DNA of 64,000 nucleotides from Kibdelosporangium sp. MJ126-NF4 (GCF_000826545.1 NZ_CDME01000002.1:1249187-1313186); one strand, 5' to 3'. Numbered from the stretch's first letter, positions 8,656 to 16,679 are shown. Translations and numbers: made by a program. Notes: generated by a model not told the origin, from the sequence alone.

Positions 8656-9201
8656 CGACCACGCGGCGCACACCTCTGTGGCGATGTCGGTGACGGTCCG
8701 CCCGTCGGTGTCGATGCGCACGGTGCCGGGCGGAGCGTGCTCGTCGAGGTGGCGGGCCATGAACGCGCTGCGTTTGACGTGTGGTTCGAGCTGGGAGCCG
8801 ATCTCGCGCTGGGCGAGGCGCGCGCGGACGGTGTCGTGGCTGGCAGTGAGCAGGACGCTGGTGGCGCGGGTGGACGGGCCCATCGCGCGGGTGACCAGCG
8901 GGACGTCGAGGATGCTCGCGGTGTTGGTGTAGATCAGCCGCCGCTGGCCCAAGTCGGCGTAGTTGGCCCAGATGGCGGCCAGGTTGCGTTCGGTGATCGC
9001 GGCGCGGTGCGGGTCGCCGGGCGGGGCGGGGTGGATCTGGTCCATAATGTCGCCCTCGATCAGGCAATGCGGTTCGTCGCGTGCCCGCAACAGCGCGGAG
9101 ACCTCCCATCCCACGGTCGACTTGCCGACGCCAGCGGGTCCCCCGATGAGCAGTACCTCGTACACCGGCCGAACTCTGTCAGTCCCCCACCTCGGCGGCA
9201 C
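8653..9201 (-). CDS. P-loop nucleotide kinase-like ATPase
   Basis: Up to 182 residues. The Walker A loop GGPAGVGKST is near the N-terminus and is followed by a helix and EGDIMDQIHP, as in adenylylsulfate-, gluconate- or chloramphenicol-kinase-like proteins. LLTASHDTVRARLAQRE carries the lid arginines and DTDGRTV closes the fold. The substrate cannot be told. The start is uncertain: a GTG at 9201 gives the longest form, while a GTG at 9165 starts directly before the first strand. The last codons lie in the terminator hairpin. It is divergent from the VOC protein. Confidence 0.75.
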   Translation of the reverse strand: MPPRWGTDRVRPVYEVLLIGGPAGVGKSTVGWEVSALLRARDEPHCLIEGDIMDQIHPAPPGDPHRAAITERNLAAIWANYADLGQRRLIYTNTASILDVPLVTRAMGPSTRATSVLLTASHDTVRARLAQREIGSQLEPHVKRSAFMARHLDEHAPPGTVRIDTDGRTVTDIATEVCAAWS

Positions 9202-9253
9202 CCCGTTTTCTTTCAGGTCGGGAACTGACCGCTATTCGCGAGAGGCTTCCGGT

Positions 9254-9667
9254 ATGACCACACCGACTGTACTGAGCAACTACTTCGGCTACCGCGACGC
9301 CGTGAAGGCCATCGACTGGCTGGGCAAGGTGTTCGGCTTCGAGCCGACCATGCAGTTCCCCGACGAGCAGGGCGGGATCCTGCACGCGGAACTGCGTCTC
9401 GGGGACGCGGTGATCGTGGTGTTCAGCGACCGCGACGACTACGAGCGCGCCCCGCGCAAGGGCGAGACCACTGGTCAGGGCGTGTATCTCGTCGTCGACA
9501 GCGAGGCCACGGTCGACCGGCTCTACCAGCGGGCCGCGGCCGAGGGCGCGACGACGATCTGGGCGGCCGGGCGCTCGGAGTGGAACTACCGGTTCCGGGT
9601 GGCCGACCTCGAGGGCTTCGAGTGGACCGTTGGCGTGCACCGGCCCGGGCAGCCGTCGCAGGACTGA
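9254..9667 (+). CDS. VOC (glyoxalase/bleomycin-resistance) family protein
   Basis: 137 residues from the ATG at 9254; GAGAGG lies about nine bases upstream. It shows the betaalphabetabetabeta pattern of a VOC domain: YRDAVKAIDWLGKVFGFEP, then HAELRLGDAVIVV, and in the second half GVYLVVDSEATVDRLYQRA with FRVADLEGFEWTVGV. The closest general class is the VOC proteins that dimerise to bind hydrophobic ligands or a metal. Whether it is an enzyme or a sequestering protein is not clear. Confidence 0.85.
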   Translation: MTTPTVLSNYFGYRDAVKAIDWLGKVFGFEPTMQFPDEQGGILHAELRLGDAVIVVFSDRDDYERAPRKGETTGQGVYLVVDSEATVDRLYQRAAAEGATTIWAAGRSEWNYRFRVADLEGFEWTVGVHRPGQPSQD

Positions 9668-9705
9668 AGCTAACCTCTCCTTTCGTCCCCTGATGAAGGA
9701 GAGTT

Positions 9706-10572
9706 GTGCCCGACGGCCTGCGAGCTGACTGTTCCCGCTGCTTCGGGCTGTGCTGCGTGGCACTGCCGTTCGCCGCGTCGGCCGACTTCGCTGTCAGCAA
9801 GGACGCCGGGGATCCCTGCGTCAACCTGCTCGCGGACTTCCAGTGCGGGATCCACAGCTCGTTGCGGCAGCGGGGCTTTCCCGGCTGCACGGTGTTCGAC
9901 TGCTTCGGCGCGGGCCAGAAGGTCTCGCAGGTGACGTTCGCCGGGCGGGACTGGCGTGCCGAGCCGGGCAGCAGCGGCCGGATGTTCCGGGTGTTCCCGG
10001 TGATGCGGCAACTGCACGAGCTGCTGTGGTACCTGACCGAGGCCATCAGCCTGGAGCCCGCGCGCGAGCTGCGTGACCGGCTCGCCGCGGTGCTCGAGGA
10101 GACCGAGAAGCTCACGCACGCCCCGGCCGAGGCGATCATCGAGCTGGACGTGCCCGCGCATCGGGAGAAGGTCAACGCGTTGCTGCTGCGGGTCAGCGAG
10201 CTGGTCCGCGCCGGTACCGGCGGGGCGGACAAGCGCGGCGCGATGTTGCTCGGGGCGAAGTTGCGCGGCGCGAACCTGCGGGGCGCCAGTCTGCGCGGGG
10301 CGTTGCTGGTCGGTGCCGACCTGCGGGGTGCGGACCTGCGGCTGGCCGACCTGATCGGGGCGGACCTGCGCGACGCCGACCTGGCGGGCGCGGACCTGAC
10401 CGGCGGCATCTTCCTGACCCAGGCGCAGGTCAATGCCGCGCGTGGCGACGCGACGACGGTGTTGCCGCCGTCGCTGGCCCGCCCGGCGCACTGGAACCGG
10501 ACGCCCGAGGCGACGCGGGCGCAGCGGCGTGACCGGGCGCCGAGCGGGAAGCGGCCACGCCGCGGCCGGTGA
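9706..10572 (+). CDS. Cysteine-cluster (YkgJ-like) protein with pentapeptide repeats
   Basis: 288 residues from a GTG with GAAGGAGA upstream. Residues 9-17 read CSRCFGLCC, the CxxCxxxCC motif of YkgJ-type metal-binding proteins, and more cysteines follow (DPCVN, FQCGIH, GCTVFDC). Residues about 180-240 are a run of pentapeptide repeats of the A(D/N)LRG type (GAKLRGANLRGASLRG and so on) that should form a right-handed quadrilateral helix. The tail is basic. Pentapeptide proteins can mimic DNA and bind gyrase, but nothing here shows that function. The fusion of a Cys cluster to such a helix is notable. Confidence 0.85.
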   Translation: MPDGLRADCSRCFGLCCVALPFAASADFAVSKDAGDPCVNLLADFQCGIHSSLRQRGFPGCTVFDCFGAGQKVSQVTFAGRDWRAEPGSSGRMFRVFPVMRQLHELLWYLTEAISLEPARELRDRLAAVLEETEKLTHAPAEAIIELDVPAHREKVNALLLRVSELVRAGTGGADKRGAMLLGAKLRGANLRGASLRGALLVGADLRGADLRLADLIGADLRDADLAGADLTGGIFLTQAQVNAARGDATTVLPPSLARPAHWNRTPEATRAQRRDRAPSGKRPRRGR

Positions 10573-10608
10573 TCGTGTTGACCGTGGTTCGTCCACGCGG
10601 GCAGGATG

Positions 10609-10620
10609 TGGTCTAGACAA
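10609..10620 (+). promoter_or_regulatory. DasR-like operator (dre) upstream of the lipoprotein
   Basis: TGGTCTAGACAA matches the core of the DasR responsive element (TGGTCTAGACCA) at 11 of 12 positions and lies 38 bp before the GTG of the DUF3558 lipoprotein. The same operator type occurs twice before the chitinase at 32140-32173. DasR represses chitin and GlcNAc genes in Streptomyces; its presence in this organism is inferred. Confidence 0.5.
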
Positions 10621-10658
10621 CACACCATCCCTGCACCCCCTGCACGCAAGGACTCCTG

Positions 10659-11177
10659 GTGATCACACGAACCACGGTGGCACTCGCCGCCCTCGCACTG
10701 CTGGCCGGTTGCGCGGGCGCGGACCAGCCGCCGCCCGCCGCCTCCGAGACGCCGTCCGCGCCACCCACCCGCAACGAGGTCAAGGTCACGACCGACCCGT
10801 GCACGTTGCTGACCGCCGAGGAGGTCAGCGCGCACGTCGGGGCGAAGGTCAGCGGCGTGCCCGACGACCTGCCGACCGTCGGGCGCGGCTGCCGTTGGGA
10901 GGCCCCGGGTGGCGCGGCCTACCTCAGCGTCATCCTCAACACCCCGGCCTTCCCCGACGTGAGCACCTCGGCGAGGCGGTCGGTGGACATCGGCGGCAAG
11001 AAGGCCTCGGTGCTGGCCGACGACGGCCTGTACTGCCTGATCTACGTCAACGGCGGGACGCCGTGGCTGCAGTTCGGCAGCCAGAGCGCCGACACCGGCA
11101 CGCCGGTCGCCAAGACCCACGAGTGCGACCGGTCGACACCGCTGGTGCAGAAGGTGATCGCCAACCTCAAGTGGTAG
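10659..11177 (+). CDS. DUF3558-family lipoprotein
   Basis: 172 residues from the GTG at 10659, with AAGGA six bases upstream. The N-terminus is a short lipoprotein signal with lipobox ALLAGC (Cys near residue 19), followed by a Pro/Ser/Thr-rich linker. The rest matches actinobacterial DUF3558: DPCTLLTAEEVSAHVGAKVSG near the start, GRGCRWEAP, and a Cys near the end (THECDRSTPLVQKVIANLK). These are exported lipid-anchored proteins of unknown function. The DasR-like site upstream suggests a link to amino-sugar nutrition (inference). Confidence 0.88.
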   Translation: MITRTTVALAALALLAGCAGADQPPPAASETPSAPPTRNEVKVTTDPCTLLTAEEVSAHVGAKVSGVPDDLPTVGRGCRWEAPGGAAYLSVILNTPAFPDVSTSARRSVDIGGKKASVLADDGLYCLIYVNGGTPWLQFGSQSADTGTPVAKTHECDRSTPLVQKVIANLKW

Positions 11178-11189
11178 TCGAGGGTTAGA

Positions 11190-11217
11190 CCGGCTGGCCG
11201 ACTAATCGGCCAGCCGG
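11190..11217. terminator. Bidirectional terminator, 12-bp stem
   Basis: CCGGCTGGCCGA (11190-11201) and its exact complement (11206-11217) enclose a four-base loop. The loop holds the TAG stop of the convergent GyrI-like gene, and the lipoprotein stop lies 13 bp to the left, so one hairpin serves both genes. Confidence 0.8.
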
Positions 11218-11729
11218 ACCAGCAGTTCGGTCTCCCACTTGGCCATGTCGGGCTGCTCGCGCGGGTCGGTCTTGAGCACCTCCAGGCGGCAGCCCCACCG
11301 CTCCCCCTGGCTGGTGTCGGTCTTGTCCCAGGTCAGGTCCTGGTCGGCGGCCCAGGTCAGCAGCTGGCCGGTGACGTCGACCAGTTCGTCGGGGTGTCCG
11401 ACGTGGGTGTGGCTGACGTAGCGCCCGGCGGGCAGTACGGCGCTGATGATGTCGCCGTCATCAGGGATGACGTGCGTGATCGGCACGCCAGCCTCAACCT
11501 CTACTTGAGCTTGCATGTCGATCAGGGTGTAGCGGAAGAACGGCGCTCCGGCCAGCTCGACGCCCCGCGCCAGCAGGGAGCCGATCAGTTCCGGCAGCCG
11601 GTCGGCGATCTCGTTGAAGGTCTGCATGGTCACGGTGCCGCGCACGGCCGCGTACGGCTGCTCGGCGCGCTCGATGATCTCTGGTTTCATGCTCACGTTC
11701 TCTTGACGGTCCGCGCTGCCGGAATTCAT
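11202..11729 (-). CDS. GyrI-like (AraC effector-binding) small-molecule-binding protein
   Basis: 175 residues from the ATG at 11729, which overlaps the sigma-factor stop by four bases; an ATG at 11690 would give 162 residues starting with the conserved part. The sequence is a GyrI-like/SOUL-type fold: PEIIERAEQPYAAVRGTVTMQTF at the start, FFRYTLIDM in the middle, DIISAVLPAGRYVSHTHVGHPDEL, and WGCRLEVLKTDP near the end. Family members bind drugs or other small ligands. Coupling to an ECF42-type sigma gene is unusual, because that sigma group is normally paired with a YCII/DGPF protein. Confidence 0.85.
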   Translation of the reverse strand: MNSGSADRQENVSMKPEIIERAEQPYAAVRGTVTMQTFNEIADRLPELIGSLLARGVELAGAPFFRYTLIDMQAQVEVEAGVPITHVIPDDGDIISAVLPAGRYVSHTHVGHPDELVDVTGQLLTWAADQDLTWDKTDTSQGERWGCRLEVLKTDPREQPDMAKWETELLVRLAD

Positions 11730-13015
11730 CGCGCCGGTGCCTCGCCGCGGGCGCAGGCGGCGGCGCGTTCCCGCAGCAGTGCCTGTTCGCGGGCGTTGCC
11801 GGTGAGTGCGGCGGCGCGTTCGAACTCGGCGCCCGCTTCCTCGTAGCGGCCGAGTTTGGCCAGCAGGTCACCGCGCACGGTCGGCAGCAGGTGGTAGGAC
11901 TTCAGGCTGGGGGCGTCGGCGATCATGTCGAGCAGCTGCAGCCCGATCTGCGGGCCGAACGCCATCGACAGCGCGACCGCGCGGTTGAGCTCCACGATCG
12001 GTGATCCGGTCACGTCGGCCAGGTCGGCGTACAGCGCGGCGATGCGGGCCCAGTCGGTGTCCTCGGCGACGGCGGCGCGGGCGTGGCAGGCGGCGATCGC
12101 GGCCTGCAGCGTGTACGGGCCGCGTTTGTCGTCGAGGGCCTCGGCCTTGTCCAGCGCGGCCAAGCCGCGGCGGATCAGCAGCTGGTCCCAGTGGGACCGG
12201 TTCTGCTCGAGCAGCAGGATCGGTTCGCCGTCGGCGTCGGTGCGGGCCTTGGCGCGGGAGGCCTGGATCTCCAGGAGCGCGACCAGGCCGTGCACCTCGG
12301 CGTCCCGGGGCGCGAGACCGGCCAGCACACGGCCGAGCCGCAGCGCTTCGTCGCACAGGGTCGGTCGCAGCCAGTCGTCGCCCGCGGTGGCCGAGTAGCC
12401 CTCGTTGAAGATCAGGTAGATGACCTCGAGGACGGACGCGAGCCGTTCGGCGCGCTGCGCGGCCGGGGGGATCTCGAACGGGATCTTGGCGTCGGCCAGT
12501 GTCCGTTTCGCCCGCACGACGCGCTGTTGGATGGTGGATTCGCCGACCAGGAACGCGCGGGCGATCTCCTTGGTGGTCAGCCCGCCCAGCATCCGCAGGG
12601 TCAGCGCGACCTGGGCCTCGGTGGACAGCACCGGGTGGCACGCGGTGAACACCAGCCGCAGCACGTCGTCGCCGATGTCGTCGTCGAGCGCGGCGTCGAT
12701 GTCCGGTTCGGGGGCGGCGCCGCCGGTCTCGATCTCGTACCCGAGTTCCTGGACCTTGCGGGCCAGTACCTGTTCGCGGCGGATGTGGTCGATCGCGCGG
12801 TGTTTGGCCGTGGCCATCAGCCACGCGCCGGGATTTTTCGGCACGCCCTGCTCCGGCCACTGTTCCAGGGCCGCGACCAGCGCGTCCTGTGCCAGTTCCT
12901 CGGCGCGGCCGACGTCCCGCACGAGCCGGGCGAGCCCGGCGATCACCCTGGCCGACTCGATCCGCCAGACCGCGTCGATGGCCCGGTGTGTCTCGGTTAC
13001 CGTCACGAGCGGCAT
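11726..13015 (-). CDS. RNA polymerase ECF sigma factor, ECF42-like, with long C-terminal helical domain
   Basis: 429 residues. Region 2 lies at residues 15-90 (RLVRDVGRAEELAQDALVAALEQWP, then AWLMATAKHRAIDHIRRE) and region 4 at 125-185 (LRMLGGLTTKEIARAFLVGESTIQQRVVRAK). The remaining 240 residues are TPR-like helices (AEVHGLVALLEIQASR, GPYTLQAAIAACHA, SPIVELNRAVA), the hallmark of the ECF42 group, which lacks a classical anti-sigma factor. The C-terminal domain probably takes the regulatory role. It is translationally coupled to the GyrI-like gene, whose ligand could be the signal (inference). Confidence 0.9.
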   Translation of the reverse strand: MPLVTVTETHRAIDAVWRIESARVIAGLARLVRDVGRAEELAQDALVAALEQWPEQGVPKNPGAWLMATAKHRAIDHIRREQVLARKVQELGYEIETGGAAPEPDIDAALDDDIGDDVLRLVFTACHPVLSTEAQVALTLRMLGGLTTKEIARAFLVGESTIQQRVVRAKRTLADAKIPFEIPPAAQRAERLASVLEVIYLIFNEGYSATAGDDWLRPTLCDEALRLGRVLAGLAPRDAEVHGLVALLEIQASRAKARTDADGEPILLLEQNRSHWDQLLIRRGLAALDKAEALDDKRGPYTLQAAIAACHARAAVAEDTDWARIAALYADLADVTGSPIVELNRAVALSMAFGPQIGLQLLDMIADAPSLKSYHLLPTVRGDLLAKLGRYEEAGAEFERAAALTGNAREQALLRERAAACARGEAPAR

Positions 13016-13072
13016 CTCAGCAGCTACCCCGCCCGTGCTGCAACCAGACGGTCGGCAGGTGCGTCGGCGTGT

Positions 13073-13110
13073 GACCTGGCGGGCGGCTGGTCCACGATGC
13101 CCGCCAGGTC
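13073..13110 (-). terminator. Hairpin terminator after the DUF899 gene
   Basis: GACCTGGCGGGC (13073-13084) and its perfect complement (13099-13110) enclose a 14-base loop. It lies 33 bp past the DUF899 stop on the minus strand and separates that gene from the downstream sigma-factor operon. Confidence 0.7.
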
Positions 13111-13142
13111 GTCGTCCCCGGTCTGCTGGCCCAGGCGCCGGT

Positions 13143-13880
13143 CTACTTCTTGAGGCGGTCGTTGAGCTGCGGCCAGCCTTCCGGCGAGTCCTCCCACGGC
13201 TCCTGCCTGCCGTAGGGGGTGAAGTCGATGAAGTTGTAGGGAGTGAACAACTGGTCCAGGCCGCGGGTGTACGCGGTGTAGGTGTGGAAGACCTGGTCGC
13301 CGTCGCGCAGGAACACGCTGTTGGCCGGCCAGTCGCCGTGCAGTGCCTCGTCGGCGAGGCCGCGTTCGTTGAGCTCCTCCTTGGTCAGGTAGTTGTATTC
13401 GACCGGCTGGCGGGACGCGTCCAGCGAGGCGTGCATGTCGTAGCTGAAGTCACTGCCGTGCGAGGAGTAGAACGGGAACCCCCAGCCATGCTTCTCCTTG
13501 TAGGCCAGCACCTTCTCCGCCGGCGCGCGGCTGACCGCGGCGAAGGTGATGTCGCGTTCGTGCAGGTGGGCGAGCATCTGCGGGGTGAAGTTGATGTCCG
13601 CCGCGGCGGTGCAGCTGGGGCAGCCGGTGTCGAGGTCGTCGCGCCACATGAAGTGGTGCACGTAGAGCTGGCTGCGGCCCTCGAACAGCTCGGCGAGGGC
13701 GAGCTGGCCCTCGGGGCCGGTGAAGGCGTAGTCCTTCTCGACGCGCACCATCGGCAGCCTGCGCCGTTCGGCGCTGAGCTGGTCCCTGAGCCTGGTCGCC
13801 TCCTTCTCCTTGGCGAGCAGTGCCTTGCGGGCGGCCAGCCACTCCTGCTGCGACACCACTGGCGGCAACGCGGTTGTCAT
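13143..13880 (-). CDS. DUF899 thioredoxin-like protein
   Basis: 245 residues, full length for the family. The N-terminus is a charged helix (EWLAARKALLAKEKEATRLRDQL), then the thioredoxin-like core: YVHHFMWRDDLDTGCPSCT near residue 95 with a CxxC, VSRAPAEKVLAYKEKHGW, and a typical tail (VFHTYTAYTRGLDQLFTPYNFIDFTPYGRQE). No signal peptide. The biochemical role of DUF899 is not established; a dithiol redox or peroxide role is plausible. A perfect GCAGATCTGC palindrome at 13918-13927, 37 bp upstream of its ATG, could be an operator. Two ECF sigma genes flank it. Confidence 0.88.
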   Translation of the reverse strand: MTTALPPVVSQQEWLAARKALLAKEKEATRLRDQLSAERRRLPMVRVEKDYAFTGPEGQLALAELFEGRSQLYVHHFMWRDDLDTGCPSCTAAADINFTPQMLAHLHERDITFAAVSRAPAEKVLAYKEKHGWGFPFYSSHGSDFSYDMHASLDASRQPVEYNYLTKEELNERGLADEALHGDWPANSVFLRDGDQVFHTYTAYTRGLDQLFTPYNFIDFTPYGRQEPWEDSPEGWPQLNDRLKK

Positions 13881-14023
13881 CCAGGTCTCCGTTCGGTCAG
13901 TGTTGGTATCTACATAGGCAGATCTGCAAGATCATGTGAACTCATCGGCCGGGACGCGATGAATTCCCGCGCGCACGGCCGTCGGTAGTGGTGACGGGCT
14001 GTCGCGTGTGGAGGGGAACGAGT

Positions 14024-15022
14024 GTGACCAGGTCATCGGCGGCGCTGGACGAGGAGTTCCAGCGGTCGGCGGATCCGTACCGGGCCGAGTTGCTCGCGCA
14101 CTGTTACCGGATGCTCGGTTCGGTGCATGAAGCTGAAGACCTGGTTCAGGAGACGTACCTGAACGCGTGGCGCGGCTATCCGGCGTTCGAGGGCCGCTCG
14201 TCGATCCGCACGTGGCTGTACCGGATCGCCACGAACGCGTGCCTGAGCGCGCTGGAAAGCCGGGAGCGGCGGCCGTTGCCGATCGGGCTGTCGGGCGACT
14301 GCGGCGATCCGGGCCTGGAGCCGGTCGCGCGGGCCGAGGTGCCGTGGCTGGAGCCGATTCCGGACGCGTTGCTGGATCCGGCCACGATCGTCACCGCGCG
14401 GGAGAGCGTGCGGCTGGCATTCGTCGCCGCCCTGCAGTACCTGCCGCCGCGGCAGCGGGCCGTGCTGGTGCTGCGGGACGTGCTGAAGTGGCGTGCCGCG
14501 GAGGTCGCCGAGATACTCGGCACGACCGCGGCGGCGGTCAACAGCGCGCTGCAGCGCGCCCACGCCCAGCTGGCCAGTGTGACACCGACGCCCGAGACGG
14601 TGACGGAGCCGACCGCGGCGCGGCAGCGTGAGCTGCTGGACCGGTTCGTCACGGCGTTCGAGGCCAAGGACATCCCGGGGATCGTGGCGGTGTTCACCGA
14701 GGACGCGATCATGCAGATGCCGCCGTTCCCGCACTGGTACCGCGGCAGGCCGTCGATCGCGCGACTGGTGCGGACGTGGTGCCCGGCGCACACCGACGAT
14801 CTGCGGCTGGTGCCGGTGCACGGCAACGGCCAGCCCGGGTTCGCCACGTACATGCGCGCGTCCGCGGCCCACCGGCGGGTGCCGTCGGTGACGCCGTCGC
14901 CGCGGTCGTTCGTGCCGTGGAAGCTGGAGTTGCTGGAGCTCGCCGAGACGGGCGTGCGGCAGTCGGTGTCGTTCTTCGACACCTCGCTGTTCGAGGTGTT
15001 CGGGCTGCCCGCCGCGCTTTAG
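14024..15022 (+). CDS. ECF sigma factor with SnoaL-like C-terminal domain (SigG/ECF56 type)
   Basis: 332 residues from the GTG at 14024, chosen because GAGGGG stands seven bases upstream. Region 2 (YRAELLAHCYRMLGSVHEAEDLVQETYLNAW, then IRTWLYRIATNACLSALE) and region 4 (LPPRQRAVLVLRDVLKWRAAEVAEILGTTAAAVNSALQRA) are complete. From about residue 205 a SnoaL/NTF2-like domain follows (LLDRFVTAFEAKDIPGIVAVFTEDAIMQMPP, HWYRGRP). In this sigma group that domain contacts the sigma core and may bind a ligand. The TAG stop overlaps the stop of the convergent dehydrogenase by four bases. Confidence 0.92.
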   Translation: MTRSSAALDEEFQRSADPYRAELLAHCYRMLGSVHEAEDLVQETYLNAWRGYPAFEGRSSIRTWLYRIATNACLSALESRERRPLPIGLSGDCGDPGLEPVARAEVPWLEPIPDALLDPATIVTARESVRLAFVAALQYLPPRQRAVLVLRDVLKWRAAEVAEILGTTAAAVNSALQRAHAQLASVTPTPETVTEPTAARQRELLDRFVTAFEAKDIPGIVAVFTEDAIMQMPPFPHWYRGRPSIARLVRTWCPAHTDDLRLVPVHGNGQPGFATYMRASAAHRRVPSVTPSPRSFVPWKLELLELAETGVRQSVSFFDTSLFEVFGLPAAL

Positions 15023-15957
15023 TCGTCGGTCAGGTCGGCGGCCAGTCGGCCCGCGATGCCGCCGAGGGCGAGGCGGTCCAGCGCGCCGGGGATGTCGGCG
15101 AAGGCGATGGTGGTGATCAGCGGGGTGATCGTGTGCTCGCCGATCATGGCCAGCACGCGGCGCAGTTCGTCGTTGGTGCCCGCGTTCGATCCGACGATCT
15201 CGGCGTTCTTGCCGACGATGAGCCCGATCGGGATGTGCGCGACGGGTTCCTCGACGCCGACGACGACCACCCGGCCGCCGTGGCGCAGACCGTCGACAGC
15301 GCCGACGATCGTCTCGCTGTATCCGGCGAAGTCCACGACCAGGTCCAGGTCGAGCCCGGCGAGCTCGGCCGCGCCGCGCACCACGGTCGTGGCGCCGAGC
15401 TGCCGGGCCACCGGGGCCAGTGCCGGTTTGCGGACGACCGCGGTGACGTCGGCTCCGGCGGCCGCGGCGATCTGCACGCCGAAGCTGCCCAGCCCGCCGA
15501 TGCTGACCACGCCGACTTTCATGCCCGCCCGCAGGCCACCTTTGTCGTGCAGGGCGTGATAGGCCGACAGACCCGCGTCGGTGGCGACCGCGGCCTGGGG
15601 GAAGGACACGCTGTCGGGGACGGCGACCAGCCGTTCGGCCGGGGTGCGCACGAGGGTGCCGAATCCGCCGTCGGACACGACTCCGGGCGCGTCCATGCCG
15701 GTGCGGACGGCCACCCGGTCGCCGACGGCGAACGCGTGCACGTCGGGTCCGACCTGGGTGATCACGCCCGCGATCTCGTGTCCGAGGACGATCGGCGGGT
15801 TTATCCCCGGCAGGGTGCCGCGGCTGAAGCTGACGTCGGTCAGGCACAGACCGGCGGCCATGGTGCGGAGCACGACCTCGCCGGGTCCGGCGACCGGGTC
15901 GGGCAGGTCGGTGAGGGTCAGGGGCTGCCCGATGGCGGTCAGTCGCCAGGCTCGCAT
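15019..15957 (-). CDS. Zinc-type alcohol dehydrogenase/quinone oxidoreductase (MDR)
   Basis: 312 residues from the ATG at 15957, which has GGGAGGAG seven bases upstream. The catalytic domain holds the zinc ligand Cys in GLCLTDVSF and the GHE of PIVLGHEIAGVITQVGPDV. The structural-zinc Cys cluster is missing, and the segment between is short (RTGMDAPGVVSDGGFGTLV). The Rossmann domain has VGVVSIGGLGSFGVQIAAAAGA and later VVDFAGYSETI. It is an NAD(P)-dependent alcohol or aldehyde reductase of unknown substrate. It is divergent from the TetR gene at 16089, its probable regulator. Confidence 0.88.
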   Translation of the reverse strand: MRAWRLTAIGQPLTLTDLPDPVAGPGEVVLRTMAAGLCLTDVSFSRGTLPGINPPIVLGHEIAGVITQVGPDVHAFAVGDRVAVRTGMDAPGVVSDGGFGTLVRTPAERLVAVPDSVSFPQAAVATDAGLSAYHALHDKGGLRAGMKVGVVSIGGLGSFGVQIAAAAGADVTAVVRKPALAPVARQLGATTVVRGAAELAGLDLDLVVDFAGYSETIVGAVDGLRHGGRVVVVGVEEPVAHIPIGLIVGKNAEIVGSNAGTNDELRRVLAMIGEHTITPLITTIAFADIPGALDRLALGGIAGRLAADLTDD

Positions 15958-16088
15958 GGATTGGCTCCTCCCCGTGTCCGTGTCTGCTTCCATCCTGCCG
16001 CAGGGGGCATTCCGTGCCCAGAAAAGGAGAACGAGTTCGAACGTGCAATCAGTTCATTTATGGCTCGATGTTACTTTCGGGTAGGGTC

Positions 16089-16679
16089 ATGGCCATGTCC
16101 CAGCCCCCTCTCGGCCGTCGCGAACGCAAGAAGGCCGCCACCCGGCAAGCCATCGCCGACGCGGCGCTGCGACTGTTCCTCGACCGCGGCTACGACCAGG
16201 TGACCATGAAGGACGTCGCGGACGCGGCCGACGTGTCGACGACCACGCTGTTCAAGCACTTCACCGGCAAAGAGGCGCTGGTGTTCGACGAGGACAAGGA
16301 CCAGGAGGCAGGCTTGGTCGCCGCGGTGCGCGACCGGGCCGCCGGGCAGAGCATCATCGACGCCCTGCGCGAGCACACCATGGCCGCGCACCTGCAGATG
16401 ACGGGGCACCCGCAGATCGCGGACTTCACGGCCCTCGTGGAGTCCACGCCCGCGCTGCGGCACTACTCCGAACGCATGTGGGCCCGGCACACGGCCTCCC
16501 TCGGCGCGGCCATCGCCGACGAGGTCGGCGCGGACCACGACGACCTCGCGTGCGTGGCCCTCGCCCGGTTCGTGCTGGAGATCCCGGCGCTCGGCCGAGG
16601 CAGGCAGGATCCCCGGGCCACCGTCGAGACGGTCTTCGCCATCCTCACGCACGGCTGGACCGCACCGACCAGGTCTTAG
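16089..16679 (+). CDS. TetR-family transcriptional regulator
   Basis: 196 residues from the ATG at 16089 (a second ATG at 16095 is possible). The HTH covers residues 10-60 (RRERKKAATRQAIADAALRLF, then DVADAADVSTTTLFKHFTGKEALV). The C-terminal part (ALREHTMAAHLQM, FTALVESTPALRHYSERM) resembles the common TetR_C for MFS or oxidoreductase control. The 131-bp gap to the divergent dehydrogenase holds a perfect GTTCGAAC palindrome at 16035-16042, a weak operator candidate. Its TAG overlaps the stop of the epoxide hydrolase by four bases. Confidence 0.88.
   Translation: MAMSQPPLGRRERKKAATRQAIADAALRLFLDRGYDQVTMKDVADAADVSTTTLFKHFTGKEALVFDEDKDQEAGLVAAVRDRAAGQSIIDALREHTMAAHLQMTGHPQIADFTALVESTPALRHYSERMWARHTASLGAAIADEVGADHDDLACVALARFVLEIPALGRGRQDPRATVETVFAILTHGWTAPTRS

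Noticed and set aside
16035..16042. GTTCGAAC palindrome between the dehydrogenase and TetR genes as operator
   Set aside because: Only eight bases are symmetric and it stands alone, so it is expected by chance in GC-rich DNA; mentioned but not listed as a feature.
14033..16048. Very long minus-strand open frame (over 650 codons) across the second sigma factor and the dehydrogenase
   Set aside because: It is antisense to one clear gene and out of frame with another; its translation is an Arg/Gly/Pro-rich, low-complexity product typical of high-GC shadow frames.
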